Assembly (NCBI GenBank): GCA_964600785.1
Contig: CAZRKH010000048.1
Span: forward strand, 1-64,000
Direction: 5' to 3'
Length of the DNA stretch: 64,000 nt
DNA from: M30B53 sp964600785
GTDB lineage: Bacteria; Planctomycetota; Planctomycetia; Pirellulales; UBA1268
Part shown: in pieces, positions 50,585 through 58,857 of the stretch
Position numbering within the stretch: the first letter of the stretch is position 1
Layout: each line of letters starts with the position of its first letter
The notes under the pieces: model-generated
Seen by the model: only the letters and a program-made list of their open reading frames with translations
The model's database searches: none
What the model was told of the DNA's origin: nothing
Position numbers and translations under genes: made by a program

Positions 50585-51820
50585 ATGTCGATTGCAGAGC
50601 CGACCACCAGATTCTCACAAGGCCCCGATGCCCTCGGGCGTTTTGGGTCCTTCGGCGGTCGATACGTCCCCGAAACGCTTTCCGCGGCCCTCGATGAACT
50701 GGAGCAGGCCTACGCCGAGGCGCGGGTCGACACCGCGTTCCGCGAAGAACTCGACGGACTCTTGGCGAGTTTCGTGGGTCGACAGACGCCGCTGATGCAT
50801 GCCCGACGGCTGACCGCCCATGCCGGCGGGGCGGAGATCGTCTTCAAGCGGGAGGATCTCAGCCACACCGGTGCCCACAAGATCAACAACACCCTCGGTC
50901 AGGCCCTGCTCGCGAAGCGGATGGGCAAGCGACGGATCATCGCCGAGACCGGCGCGGGACAGCACGGGGTGGCCACGGCCACCGCCTGCGCGTTGTTCGG
51001 GCTGGAGTGCGTGGTCTACATGGGGGCCGAGGACGTTCGGCGGCAGAGCCCCAACGTGCGGAACATGCGGCTGATGGGGGCCGAGGTGCGGCCGGTGGAG
51101 AGCGGCTCCCGGACACTCCGCGACGCGATCAACGAGGCGATGCGGGACTGGATGGGCTCGGTTGCCACGAGCCACTACATCATCGGCTCGGTGGTCGGGC
51201 CGCATCCCTTCCCGAGGATCGTGCGGGACTTTCAAAGCGTGATCGGCCGAGAGACCGTGGCCCAGTCACGCGAACTGCTCGGCCGCCTGCCCGAGGTGGT
51301 GGTGGCCTGCGTCGGTGGCGGCAGCAACGCAGCGGGCATGTTCCATCCTTTCGTCGACCATGCCGGCGTGCGGCTGGTGGGCGTCGAGGCGGGCGGCCGC
51401 TCGGCCGACCCGGGGAGCCATGCGGCCAGCCTCAGCCACGGCAGCCCCGGCGTGCTGCATGGCAGCCTCAGCTACGTGCTTCAGGACGGCGACGGCCAGA
51501 CCTCCGACGTGCATTCGGTGTCGGCGGGCCTCGACTATCCAGGGGTCGGCCCCGAGCATGCCTACTGGCGTGATGCCGGCCGCGTCGAGTACACGAGCGT
51601 GACGGATGCCGAGGCTCTGGACGCCTTCGATCTCGTGGCCCGCAAGGAGGGCATCCTGCCTGCCCTGGAAACCTCCCATGCACTCGCCTGGACGGTGCGG
51701 GCGGCCGCCTCGATGCCGCGGGATGCCGCGGTGGTGGTCTGTCTTTCCGGCCGGGGCGACAAGGATGCCGCTGAAATCGCGAGGCTGCGGGGCATGTCCG
51801 AGGGGGCTGGCGATGGCTGA
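50585..51820 (+). CDS. trpB: Tryptophan synthase beta chain
   Basis: Joins indole and serine to tryptophan with PLP. The 411-residue protein begins RFGSFGGRYVPETLSAALDE, has the PLP Lys99 in HTGAHKINNTLGQALLAKRM, then AETGAGQHGVATATA, VVACVGGGSNAAGMFHPF and VVVCLSGRGDKDA. The open frame extends far upstream, but the ATG at 50585 starts the conserved protein. trpA overlaps the stop by eight bases, so the two subunits are translated together and can form the alpha-beta complex that channels indole. Confidence 0.97.
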   Translation: MSIAEPTTRFSQGPDALGRFGSFGGRYVPETLSAALDELEQAYAEARVDTAFREELDGLLASFVGRQTPLMHARRLTAHAGGAEIVFKREDLSHTGAHKINNTLGQALLAKRMGKRRIIAETGAGQHGVATATACALFGLECVVYMGAEDVRRQSPNVRNMRLMGAEVRPVESGSRTLRDAINEAMRDWMGSVATSHYIIGSVVGPHPFPRIVRDFQSVIGRETVAQSRELLGRLPEVVVACVGGGSNAAGMFHPFVDHAGVRLVGVEAGGRSADPGSHAASLSHGSPGVLHGSLSYVLQDGDGQTSDVHSVSAGLDYPGVGPEHAYWRDAGRVEYTSVTDAEALDAFDLVARKEGILPALETSHALAWTVRAAASMPRDAAVVVCLSGRGDKDAAEIARLRGMSEGAGDG

Positions 51821-52664
51821 GGCGGCGGCCGGCTGCGGGGCGACGGCGATCGTCGAGGCGATCCGCGGGCGGCGAGAGGCGGGTCTCGCGGCGGTCGCTC
51901 CCTTCCTCACCGTCGGTGACCCGGACTGCCGATTCACCGTGGAGTGCCTGGCAGGAATCGACTCAGCCGGCGCCGCAGTCTGTGAACTCGGCGTGCCCTA
52001 CAGCGATCCGATCGCCGACGGCCCGGTGATTCAGGCCTCCTACACCCGGGCCCTCTCAGCCGGCGGCACACTCGCGGACACCTTCGACGTGGCCCGTCAA
52101 ACGGCTGCCAGCCTCACCATGCCGCTGGTGGCGATGACCAGTTATTCGATCATCTTTCGTCGCGGGATCGACAGCTTCACCGCCGAGGCGAGAACGGCCG
52201 GGCTGGCCGGTCTGGTGGTGCCCGATCTCCCGCTGGAGGAGAGTGCAACGCTCGCGGCTGCCTGCCGCGAGCATGGGCTGGCCCTCGTTCGCCTCGTCAC
52301 GCCCACGACCCCGCCGGAGCGGGCGGCCCGGATCGCCGCCGAGAGCACCGGGTTTCTCTATTGCGTGTCGGTGGCGGGCGTCACCGGCGAGCGGGCCATG
52401 CTTCCCGAAGAGCTCATCGAACGGGTGGCCTGGCTGCGGCAGCGGTGTGAGGTGCCGATCATGGTCGGCTTCGGGATTCGTGATGCAACGCAGGTGCGGG
52501 CGGTCTGCGAGGTCGCCGACGGGGCGATCGTGGGTTCGGCCGTCGTGCGTCAGCTCGCACGCTGCGTCGGGGGCGGCGAGGGCGGCCGCGAGGAGGTGCT
52601 CGCGGCGATCCGCGAGCAGGTGGCGGGGCTCGTCAATGCGACCCGCAGCCCGGGTTCGCCGTGA
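51813..52664 (+). CDS. trpA: Tryptophan synthase alpha chain
   Basis: Cleaves indole-3-glycerol phosphate to indole, passed to TrpB. The 283-residue TIM barrel has catalytic E58 and D69 in CELGVPYSDPIADGPVIQ, GLVVPDLPLEES and the phosphate loop in IMVGFGIRDATQVRAV. YCVSVAGVTGER is also typical. The ATG at 51813 lies inside trpB, eight bases before its stop. A Gly-rich C-terminal extension of about 20 residues is present. The other trp genes of the pathway are not adjacent; trpE is on the opposite strand 1.7 kb away. Confidence 0.96.
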   Translation: MAEAAAGCGATAIVEAIRGRREAGLAAVAPFLTVGDPDCRFTVECLAGIDSAGAAVCELGVPYSDPIADGPVIQASYTRALSAGGTLADTFDVARQTAASLTMPLVAMTSYSIIFRRGIDSFTAEARTAGLAGLVVPDLPLEESATLAAACREHGLALVRLVTPTTPPERAARIAAESTGFLYCVSVAGVTGERAMLPEELIERVAWLRQRCEVPIMVGFGIRDATQVRAVCEVADGAIVGSAVVRQLARCVGGGEGGREEVLAAIREQVAGLVNATRSPGSP

Positions 52665-52703
52665 GGCACGAGCCGCGGGCAGCCGAACCGATGCGTCGTC
52701 TGC

Positions 52704-52709
52704 TATAAT
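52704..52709 (+). promoter_or_regulatory. Consensus -10 box TATAAT before the hypothetical gene
   Basis: An exact TATAAT 49 bases before the start at 52758, in the 93-base gap after trpA. The -35 region is not clear. A perfect -10 is unusual in this GC-rich window and suggests the downstream gene has its own promoter. Confidence 0.5.
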
Positions 52710-52757
52710 ACGCGTGATTGAGCGGGTTCTACCTCGAGACAGGGAGGTCACCCATTC

Positions 52758-53288
52758 ATGGATCCCGTACGGCATCCGGACGACATCACGCGGTTCTTCC
52801 AGGGGCTCACCGAGCATGCCTTCCAGGCCACGCTCGGTGTCGTTGATCCTCCCCTTGTCGACTACGTGTCGGTGTTGCTCGTCCGCTATGTGAGGAGCGA
52901 CTCGATCGCCTCCTGGCCGGGCTGCGGCCGCAAGCCCCGCCCCGCGATCCCGGCGGTCGAGCAGCTTTGGCGGGCTGAGGCCTCGGCGACCGATTCACCG
53001 GCCGACCCGCCACTCCAACGCGAGGGCTACCGGGAATTGGGCGACGCGGCCCTGTTTTGGACCGGTCTCTACCCGGAGGCCGTGCGTCGACCCCGCGGCG
53101 GCCTGGCGGAAGAACTGACGCCCTCGGTGGCCGACTACCGTGCGGTCGGCCGCAGAGCCTACTGGCTTGCCAGCCGTCTTCCGGCGGCCGACCCCGACGA
53201 CGAGGGCAGGCTGCTGGCCCGCCTCAGCCGGGAGTTCGATCTGTGCGTGGCGGGCCTGGCGGAGGTCAGAAAAAGCTGGGCCGACTAA
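52758..53288 (+). CDS. Hypothetical protein
   Basis: A 176-residue soluble protein, without signal or membrane segments. It begins DITRFFQGLTEHAFQATLGV, then DPPLVDYVSVLLVRYVRSDS, and ends with a helical part (REGYRELGDAALFWTGLYPE, LARLSREFDLCVAGLAEVRK). It has a TATAAT box upstream. I do not recognise a family, although the N-terminal pattern looks conserved. The C-terminal TAA is immediately followed by an IS remnant, which has not disturbed the reading frame. Confidence 0.55.
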   Translation: MDPVRHPDDITRFFQGLTEHAFQATLGVVDPPLVDYVSVLLVRYVRSDSIASWPGCGRKPRPAIPAVEQLWRAEASATDSPADPPLQREGYRELGDAALFWTGLYPEAVRRPRGGLAEELTPSVADYRAVGRRAYWLASRLPAADPDDEGRLLARLSREFDLCVAGLAEVRKSWAD

Positions 53289-53676
53289 CTGCTCGTGCAA
53301 AAAGCACTCCGACGCGGCTGATCTGTGTGGCCGTCAAGTCCCACGAAAGCTATCGGGGCATGCAGGGGCCGCGGTGTGACGGGGTGCTGCGGATCGTGAC
53401 CAACCGCCTCGACCTGTCGGCGAAACTGATCGCCGAGATGTATCGGCTCCGCTGGCTGTTGCCAGCGGAGCCATGGATGGCGGAGCGCAGGCAGCTTCGA
53501 ACGAGCGAAGGCCTGGAGGGCCGCAGCGAGTGCCCGGCGACAGGGCATGGGCACCCCGACCCCCACTGGACGCTTGTGTCCCCTTCTGAAAAACAACTCT
53601 CCAACACCGGCCACCTGGGGCGGCACGTATCGTGCCGAACAGAATTGCCACGGAGGGCTTTTTCCACAGTCTGCTA
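53288..53676 (+). mobile_element. Decayed IS4-like insertion sequence with terminal inverted repeats
   Basis: The left end at 53288-53311 contains GTGCAAAAAGCACTCCG. The right end at 53651-53674, read on the other strand, contains GTGGAAAAAGCCCTCCG. They match at 15 of 17 bases as terminal inverted repeats. Inside, 53315-53458 encodes a transposase fragment in the plus frame, followed by about 190 bases without coding potential, including a 7-bp stem CGGCACG/CGTGCCG at 53621-53637. At under 400 bases it is an internally deleted remnant. A related pair of ends occurs at 58675-58840. Confidence 0.7.
53315..53458 (+). pseudogene. IS4-type transposase fragment
   Basis: A 48-codon in-frame remnant reading RLICVAVKSHESYRGMQ, then GVLRIVTNRLDLSAKLIAEM, then YRLRWL. 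The LxTNRLDLSAxxIxxMYRxRW string matches the region just before the catalytic Glu in IS4-family transposases (the YREK motif). The rest of the gene, including the Glu and Lys, is gone and the frame runs into unrelated sequence at 53459. It lies within the IS remnant between trpA-side genes and the trpE operon. Confidence 0.65.
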
Positions 53677-54363
53677 CCGCCGACGATGCCAGTCGGCGAG
53701 GAGCGATCGGCTCCATTCCGGCCAGTCGGCCGCCCCTTGTGCCGAGGTGTCGAGGAGTCCTCCGGCTTCGAGCAGGATCGCCCGGCCGAAGCAGTTTTCG
53801 ATGCCGCCGCCGTCAGCCGTGGCGAGCACCACGCCGCCGGCGAGAGTGAAGTCGGCGATCGCCCTCGAGACATCCTGGCGGCCGGGAGCGTCGAGCAGAG
53901 CGAAGGGATTGTCGAGCAGGAGAATCTCCGGATCGTGGAGCATCGCCGAGGCGATCAGCAACTGCTTCCGCCGGCCGTCGGGGAGCCGATCGATCCGCTC
54001 GTCGCGTCGGTGACCGCAGCCGGCAAAGTCCAGACCCCGCCTGATCGCCTCCCGCAGCGGCTGGCCGGCGAGCCCCCGGGGCCGGGCCACGAGTTCGAGA
54101 AATTCGTCGCAGCGGATCACCGGCCAGGCGGCCGGTAAGGCCCCGGCGTAGCCGACGCGGGGTGGCTCCTGACCGGTCGAGCCGAGCACGACTCGGCCCG
54201 CCGCCGGCGGAAGGTTGCCGGCGATCACTTCCAAAAGCAGGCTCTTTCCGCTCCCCGAGAGTCCCAGCAGGGCCACCGCCTCGCCGGCGTTGATCGTCAG
54301 CGAGGCGGCTTCCAGCAGCGGACCGTCGCGGTTGCGTACGCCGAGCCCCTCGAGCTTGATCAT
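53674..54363 (-). CDS. ABC transporter ATP-binding protein with degenerate catalytic motifs
   Basis: A 229-residue ABC ATPase-fold protein with an intact Walker A (GLSGSGKSLLLEVIAGNLPP). The signature is changed from LSGGQ to LPDGR (RIDRLPDGRRKQL). The Walker B Glu is Asn (EILLLDNPFALLD), and the switch His is Ala (LATADGGG). It may bind ATP but should hydrolyse it poorly. No membrane partner is nearby. Its ATG overlaps the trpE stop by four bases (ATGA), so it is translated with trpE. The stop codon lies at the border of the IS remnant. A role with trpE is unproven. Confidence 0.75.
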   Translation of the reverse strand: MIKLEGLGVRNRDGPLLEAASLTINAGEAVALLGLSGSGKSLLLEVIAGNLPPAAGRVVLGSTGQEPPRVGYAGALPAAWPVIRCDEFLELVARPRGLAGQPLREAIRRGLDFAGCGHRRDERIDRLPDGRRKQLLIASAMLHDPEILLLDNPFALLDAPGRQDVSRAIADFTLAGGVVLATADGGGIENCFGRAILLEAGGLLDTSAQGAADWPEWSRSLLADWHRRR

Positions 54364-55892
54364 TGGTGCTCGGCCGCTGCGGGGCCGGCCGCGAGTCGCT
54401 TGCGGGTCAGTTCCAATGCCACCAGCAGCCCCCGGGCCTTGTTGAGGGTTTCCTCGTATTCCGCCTGCGGGTCGCTCTCAGCGACGATTCCCGCCCCAGC
54501 CTGCACGAAGGCCCGCCCCTCGTGGAGCACGAACGTTCGCAGGGTGATGCAGGTGTCCATCGAGCCGCCGAAGTCGATGTAGCCCACCGCACCGGCATAG
54601 GGGCCGCGACGGGTTGGTTCGAGTTCGTCGATGATCTCCATGGCGCGGATCTTGGGGGCTCCCGAGACGGTTCCCGCCGGCAGGCAGGCCCGCAGGGCGT
54701 CGAGCGCGGTGCGGCCGGCGGCCAGCCGTCCCGTGACATTGCTGGTGATGTGCATGACGTGACTGTACCGCTCGATCGTCATCACGTCGGAAAGCGTCAC
54801 CGTGCCGATCTCCGCCACGCGTCCGACGTCGTTGCGGCCGAGGTCGATGAGCATCACATGCTCGGCCCGCTCCTTGGGATCGGCCAGCAGCGAGGCGGCA
54901 AGTTGTTCGTCCTCCACGGCCGAATTGCCGCGGCGGCGGGTGCCGGCGAGCGGCCGCACCGTGACCTCGCCGTCGGCCACGCGAACCATGATCTCCGGAG
55001 AGCTGCCGACGAGCGTCGTCGAGGGCGTCCGCAGGTGAAACATGAACGGGCTGGGGTTGACCACCCGCAGCGTGCGATAAAGCTCGAGTGAGGGAGCGGT
55101 GAAGTTCGCCTCGAGACGCTGGCTGAGTACGACCTGGAAGACATCGCCGCTGCGGATGTAGTCGATCGCCCGCTGCACCGCGGCGATGAACGCCTCCCGC
55201 GTGAGGTTTGACTCGGCCTCGGCCGGTGCCAGGGCGGTGTCGATATCGGCCGGCAGCGGCCCGCCGGGTCGCCCCAGGGTCTCGACCGTCTCGTCGATCC
55301 GGCGACAGGCCTCGGCGTAGCCAAGGTCGACCGCCGCCGCGTCGTCTCCCTCGAGGCGGGCGAGGACCACGACATCGAGCGTCTTGTTGACATTGTCGAA
55401 GATCAGCATCCGGTCGTAGAAGGCGAACGAGAGATCGGGCAGATGGCGGTCGTCGGGAGGTGGGGTGGGCAGTCGCTCCACGTAGCGGACCGCGTCGTAG
55501 CCAAAGTAGCCCACCACGCCGCTGGAGAAGGGAGGCAGTCCCGGCAGTCGGGCCGGGGCGAAGGGGGCCATCCTGCGGCGCAGCTCCTCGAGCGGATCGT
55601 CACAGATCTGCCGCTCGTCGAAGGGTCGGCCGTCGGGATCTTGGCCGAAGATTCGAACCTCGTTCCCCCGAGCCTCGAGGTTCATGAAGGGCTCGGCGGC
55701 CAGGAAACTCCAGCGGCCGACCCGTTCGCCCCCGACCACGCTCTCAAAGAGGCAGCTGCTCTCGCCGGCGTCGAGCCTGGCGTAGGCGGAAAGCGGCGTG
55801 AGGCTGTCGGAAAGCAGCCGGCGGTAGACCGGAATCAGCCGATGACGCTTCGCGAGCGAGGCAAACTCGAGGCGATCCGGGAGGTGTGGCAT
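54360..55892 (-). CDS. trpE: Anthranilate synthase component I
   Basis: First step of tryptophan synthesis, chorismate to anthranilate. The 510-residue chorismate-binding protein has an N-terminal feedback region (AGESSCLFESVVGGERVGRW), then RLEANFTAPSLELYRTLRVV, RPLAGTRRRGNSAVEDEQLA, LIDLGRNDVGRVAEIGTV, LPAGTVSGAPKIRAMEIIDE and FVQAGAGIVAESDP, the full catalytic set. LFES resembles the LLES element that binds tryptophan in TrpE. The start is ATG 55892; the frame is open to 56138 without conserved sequence. The glutaminase TrpG is not in the window. It is transcribed away from mcsA. Confidence 0.94.
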   Translation of the reverse strand: MPHLPDRLEFASLAKRHRLIPVYRRLLSDSLTPLSAYARLDAGESSCLFESVVGGERVGRWSFLAAEPFMNLEARGNEVRIFGQDPDGRPFDERQICDDPLEELRRRMAPFAPARLPGLPPFSSGVVGYFGYDAVRYVERLPTPPPDDRHLPDLSFAFYDRMLIFDNVNKTLDVVVLARLEGDDAAAVDLGYAEACRRIDETVETLGRPGGPLPADIDTALAPAEAESNLTREAFIAAVQRAIDYIRSGDVFQVVLSQRLEANFTAPSLELYRTLRVVNPSPFMFHLRTPSTTLVGSSPEIMVRVADGEVTVRPLAGTRRRGNSAVEDEQLAASLLADPKERAEHVMLIDLGRNDVGRVAEIGTVTLSDVMTIERYSHVMHITSNVTGRLAAGRTALDALRACLPAGTVSGAPKIRAMEIIDELEPTRRGPYAGAVGYIDFGGSMDTCITLRTFVLHEGRAFVQAGAGIVAESDPQAEYEETLNKARGLLVALELTRKRLAAGPAAAEHQ

Positions 55893-56115
55893 GGATTCCG
55901 CACGGGATTCGGTGGAATCCACGAAGCCTAGTCGCCGCCACGGTGGGCAACAACGCGGTGCCCTCGGAAGCGGGTCGCGGGCGGGAAACCGGGCCGCGGC
56001 CGAGCCGGTAGAGAGCGGCACGCCGGCCGCAGGCGGTATGATGCAGATGGCTTTGCAGGCCGGGCCTCGGCGGAGAGAATGCGACTCGCGGGTTTCAGGC
56101 AGGAGGTGCTCCACG

Positions 56116-56685
56116 ATGAAATGCCAGCAGTGCGACAAAGTGGCCGTTTTTCACATCACCGAACTCGAGGAGGGCGGTGTCCGCGAACTGCACCTCTGCG
56201 AAGACCATGCACGCGGCTACCTGACCCAAGCCGAGCCGGTCGCCGGAGAGCCGAAGTCATCGACCGGGGGGGCGATCTCGGGCCCCCTCTCGGTGAGCCA
56301 CACCGCCGACGAACTCGCCGCCCTCGACCAGAAACAGTGCAGCATGTGCGGGATCACCTTTTTCGAATTCCGCAACCAGGGGCGGCTTGGCTGCCCGCAC
56401 GACTACGCCCAGTTCGAGAAGGAGCTGGAACCGCTGATCTCCAACATCCACGGGGCGACCGAGCATGTCGGCCGCAGGCCTCGCCGGTATCCCGAGGGCA
56501 CCGAGTCGCTGACGCGGGCGATCGGGATGCGGCGCGAGATGCAGCAGGCGGTGGAGTGCGAAGACTACGAGCACGCCGGCAGACTGCGGGACACCCTCAG
56601 GAAAATTGACGAGACGGTCCGCGGGTCGGCCGATCCGCCCGCTGATGCCGCCGGTTCGCAGGGAGGGTCTGGCGGTGGCGAATGA
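56116..56685 (+). CDS. mcsA: McsA-like zinc-finger/UVR-domain protein
   Basis: A 189-residue protein starting MKCQQCDKVAVFHITELEEG, with CxxC pairs CQQC and CSMC and further single Cys (LHLCEDH, LGCPHD) expected to bind zinc. The C-terminal part REMQQAVECEDYEHAGRLRD is a UVR motif, as in UvrB and McsA. In Bacillus McsA activates the arginine kinase McsB, which is the next gene here. The ATG at 56116 has AGGAGG a few bases ahead. The McsB start overlaps this gene by 11 bases, so the pair is coupled. A possible -10 box TATGAT is at 56037-56042. Confidence 0.88.
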   Translation: MKCQQCDKVAVFHITELEEGGVRELHLCEDHARGYLTQAEPVAGEPKSSTGGAISGPLSVSHTADELAALDQKQCSMCGITFFEFRNQGRLGCPHDYAQFEKELEPLISNIHGATEHVGRRPRRYPEGTESLTRAIGMRREMQQAVECEDYEHAGRLRDTLRKIDETVRGSADPPADAAGSQGGSGGGE

Positions 56686-57808
56686 ACCCCACGATGCAAC
56701 CTCGGGTCCACCTTCCCAGGAGGGCTCCCAGGTGAAACTCGACACCCTCAGCCGGGCGATCGGCGAATGGCTGCGTGGCACCGGCCCGGAATCGGACATC
56801 GTGATGAGCAGCCGCGTGCGGCTGGCACGCAACGTGGCCCACTACCCATTCGTGAGCCGGGCGAGTGAAACGGAGCGTGGCGAGATCGAGCAGTTCCTCC
56901 GCGAGCAGGTGGCGGTGTCTCCCGCCGGCGGCGGGCTGGAGTACATCGATGTCGGGCACCTCGAAGAGGTCGATCGGCAGTTCCTCGTGGAGCGGCAGCT
57001 GATCAGCCGTGAGCATGCCGAGGCCGAAGGGGCCCGCGGTGTCGCGATCGACGGTCGTGAGCAGGTCAGCCTGATGATCAACGAGGAAGACCATCTCCGC
57101 ATCCAGTGCATGCACAGCGGTCTCGATCTTGCCGGTGCCTTCGAGCAGATTCGGCGGGTCGACGAGCGGATCGAGGAGGTCGTGCCCTACGCCTTCCATC
57201 CACGCTGGGGCTACCTCACCGCCTGTCCCACCAACGTGGGCACGGGTATTCGCGTGAGCGTGATGCTCCACCTGCCGGCGCTGGTCATCACCCGGCAGAT
57301 CGACAAGGTCTTTCGCAGCCTGCACAAGATCCACCTGGCGGTGCGAGGCCTCTACGGGGAGGGGTCGCAGGCGACCGGGGATTTCTACCAGATCTCCAAC
57401 CAGACCACGCTCGGCAAGACCGAGGAGGATCTGATCTCGCAGGTGGGCGACGTGGTGCCCGTGCTCATCGAGTATGAGCGAAAGGCCAGGGACTACCTGA
57501 TCAAGGAGACGGAACTCAACATCCACGACCAGGTCAGCCGGGCCATCGGCATCCTCCGCACGGCCCAGACGATCAGCGCCGAGGAGACGATGCAGCACCT
57601 CTCGCGGGTGCGGATGGGCGTCTTCTTGGGCCTGCTCGGGGACGTCAAGATCTCCGATATCAACGCTTTGTTGGTGCGGACCCAGCCGGCCCATCTGCAG
57701 AAACTGCGGGGTATCGAACTCGATTCCAACGATCGCAACATCGAGCGGGCCCGTTATCTGCGACAGTATTTTGAGAATGCGGAAACCGGCGGCACGAGCG
57801 TCAATTGA
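56675..57808 (+). CDS. mcsB: Protein-arginine kinase McsB
   Basis: ATP:guanidino phosphotransferase-fold kinase that phosphorylates arginine residues and marks proteins for ClpCP. The 377-residue protein has SDIVMSSRVRLARNVAHYPF, MINEEDHLRIQCMHSGLDL, the McsB-typical AACPTNVGTGIRVSVMLH kept here as CPTNVGTGIRVSVMLH, and ISNQTTLGKTEEDLI. These are bacterial arginine-kinase rather than creatine-kinase features. The start is GTG 56675 behind GGGAGG; GTG 56731 is possible. It is downstream of and coupled to mcsA. It overlaps the convergent coaD by eight bases. Confidence 0.93.
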   Translation: MANEPHDATSGPPSQEGSQVKLDTLSRAIGEWLRGTGPESDIVMSSRVRLARNVAHYPFVSRASETERGEIEQFLREQVAVSPAGGGLEYIDVGHLEEVDRQFLVERQLISREHAEAEGARGVAIDGREQVSLMINEEDHLRIQCMHSGLDLAGAFEQIRRVDERIEEVVPYAFHPRWGYLTACPTNVGTGIRVSVMLHLPALVITRQIDKVFRSLHKIHLAVRGLYGEGSQATGDFYQISNQTTLGKTEEDLISQVGDVVPVLIEYERKARDYLIKETELNIHDQVSRAIGILRTAQTISAEETMQHLSRVRMGVFLGLLGDVKISDINALLVRTQPAHLQKLRGIELDSNDRNIERARYLRQYFENAETGGTSVN

Positions 57809-58334
57809 CGTTCCCCTGCCCCGCCCCGCCAGCTCGAAACTTCTCCCTCAGCGCCGCGATCACAGGGCCGGGCACGAACTGCTCGAGCGACGCGTCGTCG
57901 GCGAGCGGGGTGATCTGCTTCAGCAGCGATGACGAGACGTGGGAGAACTGGGCGTCGGTCATCAAAAACACCGTTTCGATTTCGGGATCGAGTTTGCGAT
58001 TGGCCAACGACATCGTGAACTCCGCCTCGATGTCGGTCAGCGAACGCATGCCCCGCAGGAGCACCCGGGCGCCGTGCCGGCGAACGAAGGAGACCGCCAG
58101 GCCGTCAAACCGTTCGACCCGCACGTTGGCCAGGTCGGCCACCGAATCCCGCACCAGCCGCACCCGTTCGTCTGGCGAGAAGAGCGGGTCTTTGTCGGGG
58201 TTGATGCCGACGCCCACCACGACCGTGCGGAAGATTCGCGCGGCCCGCTGGATCACGTCAAGATGACCCAGCGTGACGGGATCGAAGGAGCCGGTGTAGA
58301 CCGCGGCGGAATCTGCGGGATGTGTCTGCTGCAT
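57801..58334 (-). CDS. coaD: Phosphopantetheine adenylyltransferase
   Basis: Makes dephospho-CoA from phosphopantetheine and ATP. The 177-residue nucleotidyltransferase has the HxGH-like motif in AVYTGSFDPVTLGHLDVIQR and the ATP-binding RGMRSLTDIEAEFTMSLANR. FLMTDAQFSHVSSSLLKQI is also typical of CoaD. Its 3' end overlaps mcsB by eight bases in convergent orientation. No other CoA genes are adjacent. Confidence 0.95.
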   Translation of the reverse strand: MQQTHPADSAAVYTGSFDPVTLGHLDVIQRAARIFRTVVVGVGINPDKDPLFSPDERVRLVRDSVADLANVRVERFDGLAVSFVRRHGARVLLRGMRSLTDIEAEFTMSLANRKLDPEIETVFLMTDAQFSHVSSSLLKQITPLADDASLEQFVPGPVIAALREKFRAGGAGQGNVN

Positions 58335-58491
58335 CGGTTCTCCGCCCGGGAAGGCGATCGGGCGACGGGGATTGCGTGGTCGACGGGTGGCCGTGGACGC
58401 TTCAGGATCCGAAGGTATTGTAGGGAACTTCAGGGAGGTCCGGCCGGGCGGCCGGGCGGTGAATCATGCACAACGCGGGAGGCCTCGCTCA

Positions 58492-58674
58492 GTGTCGAAG
58501 CCGCTGTCCCTGACGGGCATGGTGATCGCCGGGCTCGTCGGGGTCGTCTTTCTCGCCGATCTTGCCGTGGGATTTCCTTTTGCCCGTGCGAGCCTGGTGA
58601 TCGATATCTGCCTGTTGATCGCCTCGCTGATCCTCGGCTACCTCGCCTGGACCATCATGCCGGTCAGGCGGTAG
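58492..58674 (+). CDS. Small two-helix membrane protein
   Basis: A 60-residue protein with two predicted membrane helices: LTGMVIAGLVGVVFLADLAV and SLVIDICLLIASLILGYLAW, ending with MPVRR. The GTG at 58492 is behind GGGAGG about nine bases ahead. The longer upstream frame has no hydrophobic or conserved content. It looks like the small membrane proteins common in planctomycetes. The function is unknown. The stop is followed directly by IS-end sequence. Confidence 0.6.
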   Translation: MSKPLSLTGMVIAGLVGVVFLADLAVGFPFARASLVIDICLLIASLILGYLAWTIMPVRR

Positions 58675-58840
58675 CAGACTGTGCAACAAGTCCGCCGCCG
58701 CCGGATGCGACCGGCGACCCCTGGAACCTCGGCTTGTCGGGGAGTCGCTCACGTGGGCCTCGCGTGGGCCTCGCGTGAACTTTGTTCGCCCGCGTCCCCG
58801 CGGGGCAGGTGGCCATGGAGTGCTTTTTCAACGGGCAGTC
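58675..58840. mobile_element. Short IS-derived element (MITE-like or deletion remnant)
   Basis: The left end 58675-58690 (CAGACTGTGCAACAAG) matches the right end of the 53288-53676 element, read in reverse, at 14 of 16 bases. The right end 58817-58840, read in reverse, matches its left end at 20 of 23 bases (GTTGAAAAAGCACTCC against GTGCAAAAAGCACTCC in the core). The two elements are therefore the same family in opposite orientation. The 125-base interior has no transposase coding sequence and contains a short repeat of GGGCCTCGCGTG. It begins one base after the stop of the two-helix protein gene. Confidence 0.6.
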
Positions 58841-58857
58841 GCGTGTCGCGCGTCCCG

